Assembly (NCBI RefSeq): GCF_041807705.1
Contig: NZ_JBGTYY010000025.1
Span: forward strand, 1 to 30,779
Reading direction: 5' to 3'
DNA length: 30,779 bases
DNA from: Mannheimia sp041807705
GTDB lineage: Bacteria > Pseudomonadota > Gammaproteobacteria > Enterobacterales > Pasteurellaceae
A model generated the notes under the pieces. That model made no database searches. It saw nothing but the letters and a program-made list of their open reading frames with translations, and was not told the origin of the DNA. Shown one piece after another: positions 8,374 to 16,097 of the stretch; position 1 is the stretch's first letter; each line of letters starts with the position of its first letter. The position numbers and the translations under genes are program-made.

Positions 8374-8397
8374 GAATTGTGAGGGGGATCACAAAAA
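8374..8397 (-). promoter_or_regulatory. CRP-cAMP binding site upstream of lacZ
   Basis: TGTGA (8378-8382), six bases, then TCACA (8389-8393): both half-sites match the CRP consensus exactly. The centre is about 63-87 bases before the two possible lacZ starts, with TATTTT/TATAAC -10 candidates between. It is also about 98 bases before menB on the other strand, but lacZ is the natural target. Confidence 0.75.
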
Positions 8398-8438
8398 ATA
8401 AGGATCGTAGACAAATTTTCTTTTCCCTCCAATTCCGC

Positions 8439-8444
8439 TATAAT
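8439..8444 (+). promoter_or_regulatory. -10 element of menB promoter
   Basis: Perfect TATAAT, 39 bases before the menB ATG. No good -35 at 16-18 bp, so only the -10 is called. Confidence 0.45.
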
Positions 8445-8483
8445 CACATCAATTTTTTGACTATTTTTTGAAGGAATTAAGCA

Positions 8484-9341
8484 ATGTTATATCCAAGCGA
8501 AGAATTTTTATATGCACCGGTGGAATGGGTAGACCACAGCGAAGGCTACACCGATATTCGTTACCACAAATCAACAGACGGTATCGCAAAAATCACTATT
8601 AACCGCCCGGAAGTGCGTAACGCTTTCCGTCCTCACACGGTAAAAGAGATGATCGAAGCCTTCTCTGACGCTCGTTTTGATGAAAAGATCGGCGTGATCG
8701 TTTTAACAGGTGAGGGCGAATATGCGTTCTGTGCAGGTGGCGACCAAAAAGTGCGTGGCGACTACGGCGGCTATAAAGATGAAAGCGGTGTGCATCACTT
8801 AAACGTATTGGATTTTCAACGTGATATTCGTACTTGTCCGAAACCTGTGGTGGCAATGGTGGCAGGTTATGCCATCGGTGGTGGACACGTTCTACATATG
8901 TTATGTGATTTAACCATTGCTGCGGATAATGCGAAATTCGGTCAAACAGGTCCGAAAGTGGGTTCATTTGATGGCGGCTGGGGGGCAAGCTATATGGCTC
9001 GCCTTGTTGGTCAGAAAAAAGCCCGTGAAATTTGGTTCTTATGCCGTCAATACAATGCTCAAGAAGCGTTAGATATGGGATTAGTAAACACTGTTGTGCC
9101 TTATGCTGATTTAGAGAAAGAAACCGTGCGTTGGTGTCGTGAAATGCTACAAAACAGCCCAATCGCTTTACGTTGCTTAAAAGCCGCATTAAATGCAGAT
9201 TGCGATGGGCAAGCAGGTCTTCAAGAATTAGCGGGCAACGCTACGATGTTGTTCTATATGACAGAAGAAGGTCAAGAAGGGCGTAATGCGTTTAACGAAA
9301 AACGTGAGCCAGATTTCAGCAAATTTCGCCGTAATCCGTAA
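8484..9341 (+). CDS. menB: 1,4-dihydroxy-2-naphthoyl-CoA synthase
   Basis: A 285-residue crotonase-fold enzyme, the same length as E. coli MenB and nearly collinear with it. It closes the second ring of the naphthoquinone in menaquinone synthesis, converting o-succinylbenzoyl-CoA to DHNA-CoA. Diagnostic stretches: YPSEEFLYAPVEW at the N-terminus, FCAGGDQKVRGDYGGYK (active-site loop), GYAIGGGHVLHMLCDLTIAA (oxyanion region), GQTGPKVGSFDGGWGASYMA, and the C-terminal FNEKREPDFSKFRRNP. The other men genes are not adjacent. A GAAGGAA ribosome site precedes the ATG. Menaquinone is the expected anaerobic quinone in this family. Confidence 0.97.
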   Translation: MLYPSEEFLYAPVEWVDHSEGYTDIRYHKSTDGIAKITINRPEVRNAFRPHTVKEMIEAFSDARFDEKIGVIVLTGEGEYAFCAGGDQKVRGDYGGYKDESGVHHLNVLDFQRDIRTCPKPVVAMVAGYAIGGGHVLHMLCDLTIAADNAKFGQTGPKVGSFDGGWGASYMARLVGQKKAREIWFLCRQYNAQEALDMGLVNTVVPYADLEKETVRWCREMLQNSPIALRCLKAALNADCDGQAGLQELAGNATMLFYMTEEGQEGRNAFNEKREPDFSKFRRNP

Positions 9342-9354
9342 TTGATACAAGTAT

Positions 9355-9363
9355 ACAAGCGGT
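9355..9363 (+). other. Apl-type DNA uptake signal (extended form)
   Basis: ACAAGCGGT followed by CAAATTTTTATAGG and a TTTTTGCAA tract, the full Apl-type uptake layout, in the menB-mrcB gap. Other exact cores begin at 6125, 6295, 7055, 7519, 10700, 12834, 13219, 13344, 16132, 17393, 24389, 24808, 26058 and 29887 (either strand). Confidence 0.85.
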
Positions 9364-9391
9364 CAAATTTTTATAGGTTTTTGCAATATCT

Positions 9392-9457
9392 GTAGGGGCG
9401 GGTCCTGTGCCCGCCCGAAATTTTGTTTATTGGGTGGGCACAGGACTCGCACCTACC
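9392..9457. repeat. Dispersed palindromic repeat, copy A
   Basis: Begins GTAGGGGCGGGTCCTGTGCC and ends GGGTGGGCACAGGACTCGCA-CCTAC, so the two ends are near-complementary (imperfect dyad, about 66 bp). Copies B (16003-16072) and C (30592-30660) share both ends with a variable centre. It sits between an uptake signal and mrcB and adds a spurious in-frame TTG upstream of mrcB. Confidence 0.8.
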
Positions 9458-9467
9458 AGTTAATTTT

Positions 9468-11870
9468 ATGTCAGACGTTGAGTTAAACGAACATCACCAA
9501 GAAGAGCCTGAACGTAAGCCGAAAAAGAGAAGCTACATTCTTACCACCCTATTCAAACTTGGCCTGATTGGGGCTTGTAGTGTTGCTTTTTACGGCATTT
9601 ACCTAGACGGTAAAATCCGTAGCAAAATGGACGGGCAGGTTTGGGAATTGCCTGCTGAGGTGTATGCTCGCATTGAAAGCATTAAAATTGAAGATGGCTT
9701 AACACTTGAACAAGCTAAACAGGTGTTGTTGGATAACGGCTATCGTCAAGTTTCACAGGTTGCCACACCGGGCGATTTCAAAATTGAGGAAAATCGTTTA
9801 GTGTTGCTCCGCCGTGCTTTCCCTTTCCCTGAAACGCCTGAAGCCCAGCGTGTGCTGCGTTTAACCTTTAAAGATGACAAATTAACGTACATCGAAGATC
9901 TTGTGCAGGGTAAGTTGATCGAAGAGTTTCGTTTAGATCCAAAACTGTTGGCAATGCTGCATTCTGATAGCGATGAAGAACGCCAAGCGTTAAAACTGCA
10001 AGAATATCCTCGTTTGTTGATTGAATCGCTGATTTTAACCGAAGATCGCCGCTTTTATCAGCACGATGGTATCAGCCCGATTGGGATTGCCCGTGCGTTA
10101 GTCACAAACTATCAGGCAGGCAGAACGGTGCAAGGGGGTAGTACCTTAACTCAGCAGTTGGTTAAAAACTTGTTTTTAACTAATGAGAGATCGCTCGTGC
10201 GTAAGATCAATGAAGCCTTGATGTCGGTGATCTTGGATTTCCGCTATGAAAAAAACCATATTTTAGAAACCTATTTAAACGAAATTTATTTAGGGCAAAA
10301 TGGTAGCTATCAAATTCACGGCTTTGCACTCGCAAGCCAATTCTATTTTGGTCGCCCGATTCAAGAGATTAGCTTAGATCAAATCGCTTTATTAGTGGGT
10401 ATGGTAAAAGGCCCATCGCTTTATAATCCGTGGCGAAATCCGCAAGGTGCAACCGAACGCCGTAATGTGGTGTTGCGTTTATTGCTTGAACATCAAGTGA
10501 TTAACCAAGAGCTTTATGATCTGTTAAGCACTCGCCCATTAAATGTGCGTGAAAAAGGCACGATTTACCGTGAACAGCCTGCCTTTATGCAGGCATTAAC
10601 CCGTGATTTGAAAAATGAGTTGGGTGAAGTGAAAGCGGCTCAACTTTCCGGCACGAAAATTTTCACCACCTTAGATCGCAAACAGCAGCGTTCAGCAGAA
10701 CAAGCGGTGATTAATGGCCTAGAAGATTTAGAAGCGAACAATAAGAAAGTTAGCGATCTGCAATCTGCGATTGTGGTGGCGGAATATCGCACAGGTAAAG
10801 TGAGAGCGATTGTGGGCGACCGTTTAACCCAATTTGCCGGCTTTAACCGTGCCATTCAGTCTAAACGTCAGATCGGCTCTCTGGTGAAGCCGTCTATTTA
10901 TGCGATTGCGTTAGCTCAACCGGAACTTTTCCGCTTAAATACGCCAATTCAGAACAGACAGATTTCAATTAAAGTTGGCTCAACCTATTGGACACCTCGA
11001 AATTATGACCGCAGTTTTAGCGGCTCGGTAATGTTTATGGACGCTCTCGTTCGTTCACTGAATATTCCAACCGTTAATATCGGTATGAAAGTGGGGTTAA
11101 AGAAAGTGATCGCCAAACAAAAAGAGATGGGCTGGGATACTGCTGAAATTCCGCCATATCCATCAACCTTGTTAGGCTCTTATTCGATTTCACCCTATGA
11201 TGTAACACGCTCTTACCAAGTGATTGCAAATGAAGGGTTAAAAACACCATTAACTACGATTGAAGCGATTATTTCCCATAATGGCGAGATGTTCTATCAA
11301 CGTGATAATAGCAAAGCGAGTGAGCAAGTACTACCGCCGGAAGCAGCGGTGCAGACGATGTATGCGATGCAGCAAGTGGTTGAGCGAGGCACGGCACGAA
11401 GCCTGCAAAATGGCTTTGCCAAGTTAAAATTGGCAGGTAAAACAGGGACAACCAATAACGCAAGGGATACTTGGTTTGTTGGCATTGATGGTGAACACGT
11501 TACGACTGTATGGCTGGGTAAAGATAACAATACCGATACCAATCTAACTGGTTCAAGCGGTGCGTTATATGTTTATAGGCAATATATTGAACGAGCTTTA
11601 CCGCAGGCATATAAATTACCAAAATTAGATACGATGCAATGGGTAGGGATTAACAGTTACGGTAGTTGGAATTGCGATAGCGGTAGGCAAATCCCAGTAT
11701 GGCGTGATAAAGGGCAACGTTATTGTACCAGCGCAGGCACAGTCGTTGCGACGAAACCAAGTGTATGGGACGCTCTTTCATTGAAGAAAGAAAATAATTC
11801 AAACCCGAAAGCTGAAGAGGCAGAAGATAAGCAATCTATTCCAATTGAAGAAGTTGCCCCGAAAGAATAG
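9468..11870 (+). CDS. mrcB: Penicillin-binding protein 1b (bifunctional transglycosylase/transpeptidase)
   Basis: An 800-residue class A PBP that polymerises and cross-links peptidoglycan at the inner membrane. Order: short basic cytoplasmic tail (RKPKKRS), one membrane anchor (about 24-46), UB2H-like region, GT51 glycosyltransferase with catalytic Glu192 in LTEDRRFYQHDG and GGSTLTQQLVKN, then the transpeptidase with Ser471 in GSLVKPS, SLN motif, and Lys658 in GKTGTTNNARDTWFVG. The open frame extends to a TTG at 9423, but that extension is read from the palindromic repeat; ATG 9468 gives a normal PBP1b N-terminus. UB2H suggests activation by LpoB in E. coli; no such partner is in the window. 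Confidence 0.95.
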   Translation: MSDVELNEHHQEEPERKPKKRSYILTTLFKLGLIGACSVAFYGIYLDGKIRSKMDGQVWELPAEVYARIESIKIEDGLTLEQAKQVLLDNGYRQVSQVATPGDFKIEENRLVLLRRAFPFPETPEAQRVLRLTFKDDKLTYIEDLVQGKLIEEFRLDPKLLAMLHSDSDEERQALKLQEYPRLLIESLILTEDRRFYQHDGISPIGIARALVTNYQAGRTVQGGSTLTQQLVKNLFLTNERSLVRKINEALMSVILDFRYEKNHILETYLNEIYLGQNGSYQIHGFALASQFYFGRPIQEISLDQIALLVGMVKGPSLYNPWRNPQGATERRNVVLRLLLEHQVINQELYDLLSTRPLNVREKGTIYREQPAFMQALTRDLKNELGEVKAAQLSGTKIFTTLDRKQQRSAEQAVINGLEDLEANNKKVSDLQSAIVVAEYRTGKVRAIVGDRLTQFAGFNRAIQSKRQIGSLVKPSIYAIALAQPELFRLNTPIQNRQISIKVGSTYWTPRNYDRSFSGSVMFMDALVRSLNIPTVNIGMKVGLKKVIAKQKEMGWDTAEIPPYPSTLLGSYSISPYDVTRSYQVIANEGLKTPLTTIEAIISHNGEMFYQRDNSKASEQVLPPEAAVQTMYAMQQVVERGTARSLQNGFAKLKLAGKTGTTNNARDTWFVGIDGEHVTTVWLGKDNNTDTNLTGSSGALYVYRQYIERALPQAYKLPKLDTMQWVGINSYGSWNCDSGRQIPVWRDKGQRYCTSAGTVVATKPSVWDALSLKKENNSNPKAEEAEDKQSIPIEEVAPKE

Positions 11871-11879
11871 GAATAAATT

Positions 11880-11894
11880 TGATAGTTATTATCA
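11880..11894 (+). promoter_or_regulatory. Candidate Fur box upstream of the Dps-like gene
   Basis: TGATAGT-T-ATTATCA fits the 7-1-7 Fur model TGATAAT-n-ATTATCA with one mismatch. It lies right after the mrcB stop, 152 bases before the Dps-like ATG. Two further TATGATAAG direct repeats (11909-11917, 11925-11933), 16 bp apart, follow it and could be extra half-sites. Confidence 0.45.
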
Positions 11895-12045
11895 TTCAAG
11901 ATGTGTGTTATGATAAGTTTCTCCTATGATAAGTATATATTATAACCATTTGCCACTTTGCTATTTGAGTAGTAATATAACCACAAATTAAATAAGCGGT
12001 AGGCAATTTAATTGAACAATAAATTATTAATAACAGGAGTATATT

Positions 12046-12555
12046 ATGGCAATGTCAAATATCGGTTTAGATAAAGAAGTCGCAAAAAAATTAGCAGATG
12101 AATTAAACGGTTTATTAGCAACCTATCAAGTGTTTTACACTAACGTACGCGGTTACCACTGGAACGTTCGTGGTGTAAACTTCTTTGAATTACACGCAAA
12201 ATTTGAAGAGATCTATGATGATTTAGTGTCTAAAGTAGATGAAATTGCAGAGCGTATTTTAACCTTAGGTCATACACCAAACAACGCGTTCAGCCAATAC
12301 TTAACACGTTCTCAAATTAAAGAGCATATTGGTGTTTCAGCTGCTCAAGAGTGTTTAAGAGGCACATTAGACGGCTTCAAAGTACTTTTAACTCAGCAAC
12401 GTGAAATCCTAGCTCTTGCAAATGATGCTGATGATGAAGGTACAGCCTCTCAAATGAGTGATTACATCAAAGAGCAAGAAAAATTAGTGTGGATGTTCAC
12501 AGCAGCTTGTGCAGAATGTTCAGACTACGCACAAGGTTGTTCTTGTAACTCATAA
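12046..12555 (+). CDS. Dps-like ferritin family protein (DNA starvation/iron storage)
   Basis: A 169-residue Dps/miniferritin expected to form a dodecamer that oxidises ferrous iron with peroxide and protects DNA. The ferroxidase signature is clear: YHWNVRGVNFFELHAKFEEIYDD (His and Asp/Glu ligands, split here over about residues 38-60) then VDEIAERI. The start ATG follows AGGAG at 6 bases. The C-terminus is odd: four cysteines in the last 16 residues (CAECSDYAQGCSCNS), while the Haemophilus homologue I recall ends soon after the first two. A fifth Cys is in AAQECLRG. A Fur-like box lies upstream. A tight terminator follows, so it is likely a single-gene unit. Confidence 0.92.
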   Translation: MAMSNIGLDKEVAKKLADELNGLLATYQVFYTNVRGYHWNVRGVNFFELHAKFEEIYDDLVSKVDEIAERILTLGHTPNNAFSQYLTRSQIKEHIGVSAAQECLRGTLDGFKVLLTQQREILALANDADDEGTASQMSDYIKEQEKLVWMFTAACAECSDYAQGCSCNS

Positions 12556-12571
12556 TAATTTTTATGGTTTC

Positions 12572-12600
12572 AACCCCGATATTTATCGGGGTTTTATTTT
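12572..12600 (+). terminator. Rho-independent terminator after the Dps-like gene
   Basis: CCCCGATA-TT-TATCGGGG (12574-12591) followed by TTTTATTTTTT. Strong G/C stem and T-run. The next gene, trmN6, starts about 10 bases after the T-run, so its transcript must come from read-through or a promoter overlapping this region. Confidence 0.85.
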
Positions 12601-12609
12601 TTAATCACT

Positions 12610-13317
12610 ATGTCGAACGGTTTTCAATTCAAACAATTTTTTATTCAGCACGATAAATGCGCAATGAAGGTCAATACTGATGGTATTTTGCTTGGGGCAA
12701 TTGCTCAGGTTAAAAATGTTCAGCAAATCTTAGACTTAGGCACAGGTTCGGGCTTAATTGCGATAATGCTTGCCCAACGCACAAATAGAAACTGCCAAAT
12801 TACCGCACTAGAAGTTGAGACAAGTGCTTACCAACAAGCGGTCGAAAATGCTAAAAGTTCTGAGTGGGCAAATCGTATTACGGTTTTACAAGGCGATGTA
12901 ATGCAACAACAGTTTGATCAGAAATTTGATTTAATTGTCAGTAATCCACCCTACTTTGAAGATTCTCTAGCAGCGAGAACCGAAGAGCGAGATTTGGCCC
13001 GCTCCGTGAATAGCTCGAGTCATTTTGATTGGCTCTACCAAGCAAAAAGCTGGCTGGCGGAGAATGGCAGCATTACTATGATTTTACCTACGGAAGCCGC
13101 AGAAAAACTCATTTTACAAAGCCCCGAAATTGGCTTGTGTTGCACCGAACAATGGCATATTTATACCAAAGTCGGTAAAACCGCTAAACGACAAATTGTT
13201 AGTTTTTCAGAAAAAAAGACCGCTTGTGAGCAAAAAGTGTTGATTATTTATGATCTGAATAATCACTACACCGCTGAATTTAAACAGCTTACTCAAGATT
13301 TTTATTTAAATTTTTAA
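12610..13317 (+). CDS. trmN6: tRNA1(Val) (adenine(37)-N6)-methyltransferase
   Basis: A 235-residue SAM-dependent methyltransferase of the YfiC/TrmN6 family, which methylates A37 of valine tRNA. Seen: the N-terminal FKQFFIQHDKCAMKVNTDG typical of YfiC, the SAM-binding motif I LDLGTGSGLIAIMLAQR (about 41-57), acidic ALEVE motif II, and the N6-adenine catalytic motif NPPYF (about 115-119). There is no clear ribosome site, the ATG lying just past the Dps terminator. Two uptake cores fall within it, the first encoding QQAVEN. Confidence 0.9.
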   Translation: MSNGFQFKQFFIQHDKCAMKVNTDGILLGAIAQVKNVQQILDLGTGSGLIAIMLAQRTNRNCQITALEVETSAYQQAVENAKSSEWANRITVLQGDVMQQQFDQKFDLIVSNPPYFEDSLAARTEERDLARSVNSSSHFDWLYQAKSWLAENGSITMILPTEAAEKLILQSPEIGLCCTEQWHIYTKVGKTAKRQIVSFSEKKTACEQKVLIIYDLNNHYTAEFKQLTQDFYLNF

Positions 13318-13328
13318 TGGGTAGGAAA

Positions 13329-13360
13329 TAAAAAACCGACCATACAAGCGGTCGGTTTTC
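13329..13360. terminator. Bidirectional terminator built around an uptake signal
   Basis: AAAACCGACC (13332-13341) pairs with GGTCGGTTTT (13350-13359), 10 bp with an 8-base loop, between convergent trmN6 and rraA. The loop and 3' arm contain an exact uptake core ACAAGCGGT (13344-13352). Confidence 0.85.
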
Positions 13361-13377
13361 GGAAGGTTTTTGCAAAT

Positions 13378-13875
13378 TTATTCGCTAATATCGTTTAAAT
13401 CTAACAATTCTGGTGAAAGAATAATGCCGGTTAAATCAGCATAAACATAATCTTCAGGGAAGAAGGTTACGCCGCCAAAATTAACAGGAGTATCCACCTC
13501 ACCAATATCGGTGTTATCAGCTCCTACTGGAATTGGAGCAAGTGCGTGAATGCCGATATCTAATCTTTCCAAAATATCTAACTGACGAACAGCGCCATAA
13601 ACGATAATCCCTTCCCAGCCGTTATCCATCGCCAGTTGAGCCAGCTCTGCATCAATTAATGCACGGCGAACTGCACCGCCACCATCAACTAATAACACAC
13701 GCCCTTCGCCCTCTTCTTCCAGCACTTCGGCAATTAAACCGTTGCTCTCAAAACATTTTACTGTGGTAATTTTACCGAAGAATGATGAAGCCCCCCCGAA
13801 GCTCGAGAAAATCGGCTCAACAACATCAACTTGGTCGGAATAAAGATCGCAAAGCTCAGAGGTATCAATACGCAT
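13378..13875 (-). CDS. rraA: Ribonuclease E activity regulator RraA
   Basis: A 165-residue protein of the RraA/MenG-like fold. RraA binds the C-terminal region of RNase E and inhibits it, changing mRNA turnover. Matching stretches: TSELCDLYSDQVDVVEP at the N-terminus, VLLVDGGGAVRRALI (about 80-94) and GWEGIIVYGAVR, then GADNTDIGEVDTPVNFGG and EDYVYADLTGIIL at the C-terminus. Length and order match E. coli RraA (161). Despite the historic name, it is not a methyltransferase. The start follows AGGAGCATATT on the minus strand. Confidence 0.95.
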   Translation of the reverse strand: MRIDTSELCDLYSDQVDVVEPIFSSFGGASSFFGKITTVKCFESNGLIAEVLEEEGEGRVLLVDGGGAVRRALIDAELAQLAMDNGWEGIIVYGAVRQLDILERLDIGIHALAPIPVGADNTDIGEVDTPVNFGGVTFFPEDYVYADLTGIILSPELLDLNDISE

Positions 13876-13956
13876 AATATGCTCCTGTTCTTAAGTCATT
13901 TAGTTAGAGTATAAACCTTAGCGTTAAATTTGCAAAATTTTATTAAAAAAGACCGC

Positions 13957-14886
13957 TTACGCTCGTTTTTCTTGCTCTTTGCTGTCTAACGAGCCACTTT
14001 TAATGTGTAATTCCATTTGGTTATACGGAATAGATACACCTGCTTCACCAAAGGCTAATTTAACTTGTTCGATAATTTCCCAATAAGCTGCCCAGTAATT
14101 TGGGGTTTGCACCCAAGGGCGAACCACCAACTGTACGCTGTTTGCCGCTAAAGCACCCACTGCTACAACAGGAGCAGGCTCTTTTAACACATAAACATTG
14201 TTTTCTAAAATACGTTGGATAATCTCTTTTGCTTCTTTTAAGTTAGATTCATAGGAAATATCAAAGGTAAAATCAATACGGCGAGTAGGATTGTTTGAGT
14301 AGTTTACAATGCTGTCTGAAAATACTTTACCATTTGGAATAAGCAAGGTTTTATTATCACCGGTACGAAGTTCTAATACTAAAATCCCCATTCGCTCAAC
14401 CGTACCGGACATTCCTCCGGTTTCAATAAAATCGCCTTTTTGGAACGGTTTGAAGATTAATAACATCACACCGGCTGCAAAGTTTTGTAATGAGTTTTGT
14501 AGTGATAGACCAATCGCTAAACCTGCCGCACCGATTAAGGCAACCAGCGAGCTGGTATTAATACCTAATTGTGAAAGTGATGCAATCACAACAATTAATA
14601 GCAGTAAGAAATAGCTAATAGATTTGATGAAACTTTGTAGCATTTCATCTCTAGTAGATTTTAATGCAGCTTTACCGAGTAATTTACTGATAATTTGAGC
14701 AAGAAATTTACCGATAACGAAGATAGCAATCGCAAGAAGAACTTTCGTGCCATAAGGAATAATCCATTCATTAAGCATCGTGTTTAAATTCATATTGCTG
14801 ACTTTATTGATCACTTCGCCTGTTTGAGCGACGACATCAATTTTGGGAGTGGCTTCAACTACTTGTTCTACGGTTTTATTCGTCAT
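13957..14886 (-). CDS. mscS: Small-conductance mechanosensitive channel, MscS family
   Basis: A 309-residue MscS-type channel, similar in size to E. coli MscS (286). It opens under membrane tension to release solutes on osmotic downshock. Three membrane helices lie at about 46-68, 90-112 and 115-140; the pore helix includes ALIGAAGLAIGLSLQNSLQN. The conserved beta domain follows with FKPFQKGDFIETGGMSGTVE and NGKVFSDSIVNYSNNPTRR. The hydrophilic N-terminus of about 35 residues and an acidic/basic tail after IPYNQMELHIK are unremarkable. Divergent from rluC across about 100 bases. The symbol is by family; other MscS-like paralogues could exist. Confidence 0.88.
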   Translation of the reverse strand: MTNKTVEQVVEATPKIDVVAQTGEVINKVSNMNLNTMLNEWIIPYGTKVLLAIAIFVIGKFLAQIISKLLGKAALKSTRDEMLQSFIKSISYFLLLLIVVIASLSQLGINTSSLVALIGAAGLAIGLSLQNSLQNFAAGVMLLIFKPFQKGDFIETGGMSGTVERMGILVLELRTGDNKTLLIPNGKVFSDSIVNYSNNPTRRIDFTFDISYESNLKEAKEIIQRILENNVYVLKEPAPVVAVGALAANSVQLVVRPWVQTPNYWAAYWEIIEQVKLAFGEAGVSIPYNQMELHIKSGSLDSKEQEKRA

Positions 14887-14988
14887 ATTGGTTCCTTAAA
14901 ATAAAAATGAAAAATTTAGCCAACCGGCTAATAGGCTAGCGGTTTTGTGTTAGAATTTAGGGCAATATTTTCCCTAAAAGACAAAAGA

Positions 14989-15951
14989 ATGGCAACAGAA
15001 AAAGTAATTAGTGCCAGCGTTCAATTTTTCACGATTAGTGAAGATGAAGCGGGGCAGCGTTTAGATAATTTTTTATTGGTAAAACTTAAAGGCGTACCGA
15101 AAAGTTTGATTTACCGCATTGTGCGTAAAGGCGAAGTGCGAGTAAATAAGGGGCGAATTAAGCCTGAATACAAACTGCAAGCGGATGATGTAGTGCGTGT
15201 ACCCCCTGTACGTGTAGCGGAGAAAAACGAACCGCAGATCTCCACTAAATTAAATAAAGTGGCAGAGCTAGAAAGCCAAATTCTGTATGAAGATGATTCG
15301 ATGCTCGTCATTAACAAGCCATCGGGCATTGCGGTGCACGGCGGAAGTGGCTTGAGTTTCGGTGTGATTGAAGCGTTAAGAGCGTTACGTCCGCAAGCGC
15401 GCTTTTTAGAGCTGGTTCATCGCATTGACCGTGATACCTCAGGCATTTTGTTAGTTGCCAAAAAACGTTCCGCATTGCGTTCACTCCACGAGCAACTGCG
15501 TGAAAAAGTGGTGCAAAAAGATTATTTAGCCTTAGTACGAGGGCAATGGCAGGCTCATACCAAAGTGATTAAAGCCCCACTATTAAAAAACGAATTGGCA
15601 AGTGGCGAACGAATTGTACGAGTGAGCGAAGAAGGCAAGCCTTCTGAAACTCGTTTTAGCATTGAAGAGCGTTATACGAATGCAACTCTCGTTAAAGCCT
15701 CACCTGTTACGGGTAGAACACATCAAATCCGTGTTCACACCCAATATGCAGGACACCCAATCGCTTTAGACGATAAATATGGCGATAGCGATTTCGACAG
15801 CAAAATGAAAGAAGCCGGTTTACATCGCTTATTTCTACACGCCTATTTCATTCGTTTTGAACACCCAAAAACGGGGGAAGAGATGGTAATTACCGCAACG
15901 TTAGATAAAACCTTAAAAGGCGTGTTGGCAAAGTTAAGAGCTGAGAAGTAG
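14989..15951 (+). CDS. rluC: 23S rRNA pseudouridine synthase RluC (955/2504/2580)
   Basis: A 320-residue RluA-family enzyme that isomerises three uridines of 23S rRNA. An N-terminal S4 RNA-binding domain (about 15-75, AGQRLDNFLLVKLKGVPKSL) precedes the catalytic domain, with catalytic Asp147 in LVHRIDRDTSGILLVAKK and the later GRTHQIRVHTQYAGHPIALD. Size and order match E. coli RluC (319). The frame is open from a GTG at 14947, but ATG 14989 gives the family-length N-terminus. Divergent from mscS. Confidence 0.93.
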   Translation: MATEKVISASVQFFTISEDEAGQRLDNFLLVKLKGVPKSLIYRIVRKGEVRVNKGRIKPEYKLQADDVVRVPPVRVAEKNEPQISTKLNKVAELESQILYEDDSMLVINKPSGIAVHGGSGLSFGVIEALRALRPQARFLELVHRIDRDTSGILLVAKKRSALRSLHEQLREKVVQKDYLALVRGQWQAHTKVIKAPLLKNELASGERIVRVSEEGKPSETRFSIEERYTNATLVKASPVTGRTHQIRVHTQYAGHPIALDDKYGDSDFDSKMKEAGLHRLFLHAYFIRFEHPKTGEEMVITATLDKTLKGVLAKLRAEK

Positions 15952-16002
15952 ATTATTATTTCCTCTTTCCTTTTATTAGTAGGGTTGTCAAGTTCTATAT
16001 CA

Positions 16003-16072
16003 GTAGGGACAGGTCCTGTGCCTGTCTGCATAGGATATTAATTTACGGGTGGGCACCGGCCCCACCCCTACA
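16003..16072. repeat. Dispersed palindromic repeat, copy B
   Basis: GTAGGGACAGGTCCTGTGCC at the left and GGGTGGGCACCGGCCCCACC...CCCTAC at the right. The left end carries compensating changes relative to copies A and C (ACAGG... against CGGG...), and the centre differs. It fills the rluC-folP gap. Confidence 0.75.
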
Positions 16073-16097
16073 TACGATCATTATTTATAAAAAAGCA

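Noticed and set aside
8599..9189. 196-codon open frame on the minus strand opposite menB
   Set aside because: Lies wholly inside a clearly conserved MenB, has low-complexity His/Arg/Leu-rich composition and no ribosome site; a shadow frame.
9423..9467. 15-codon N-terminal extension of PBP1b from a TTG
   Set aside because: The extension is translated from palindromic repeat A; ATG 9468 gives a normal PBP1b start.
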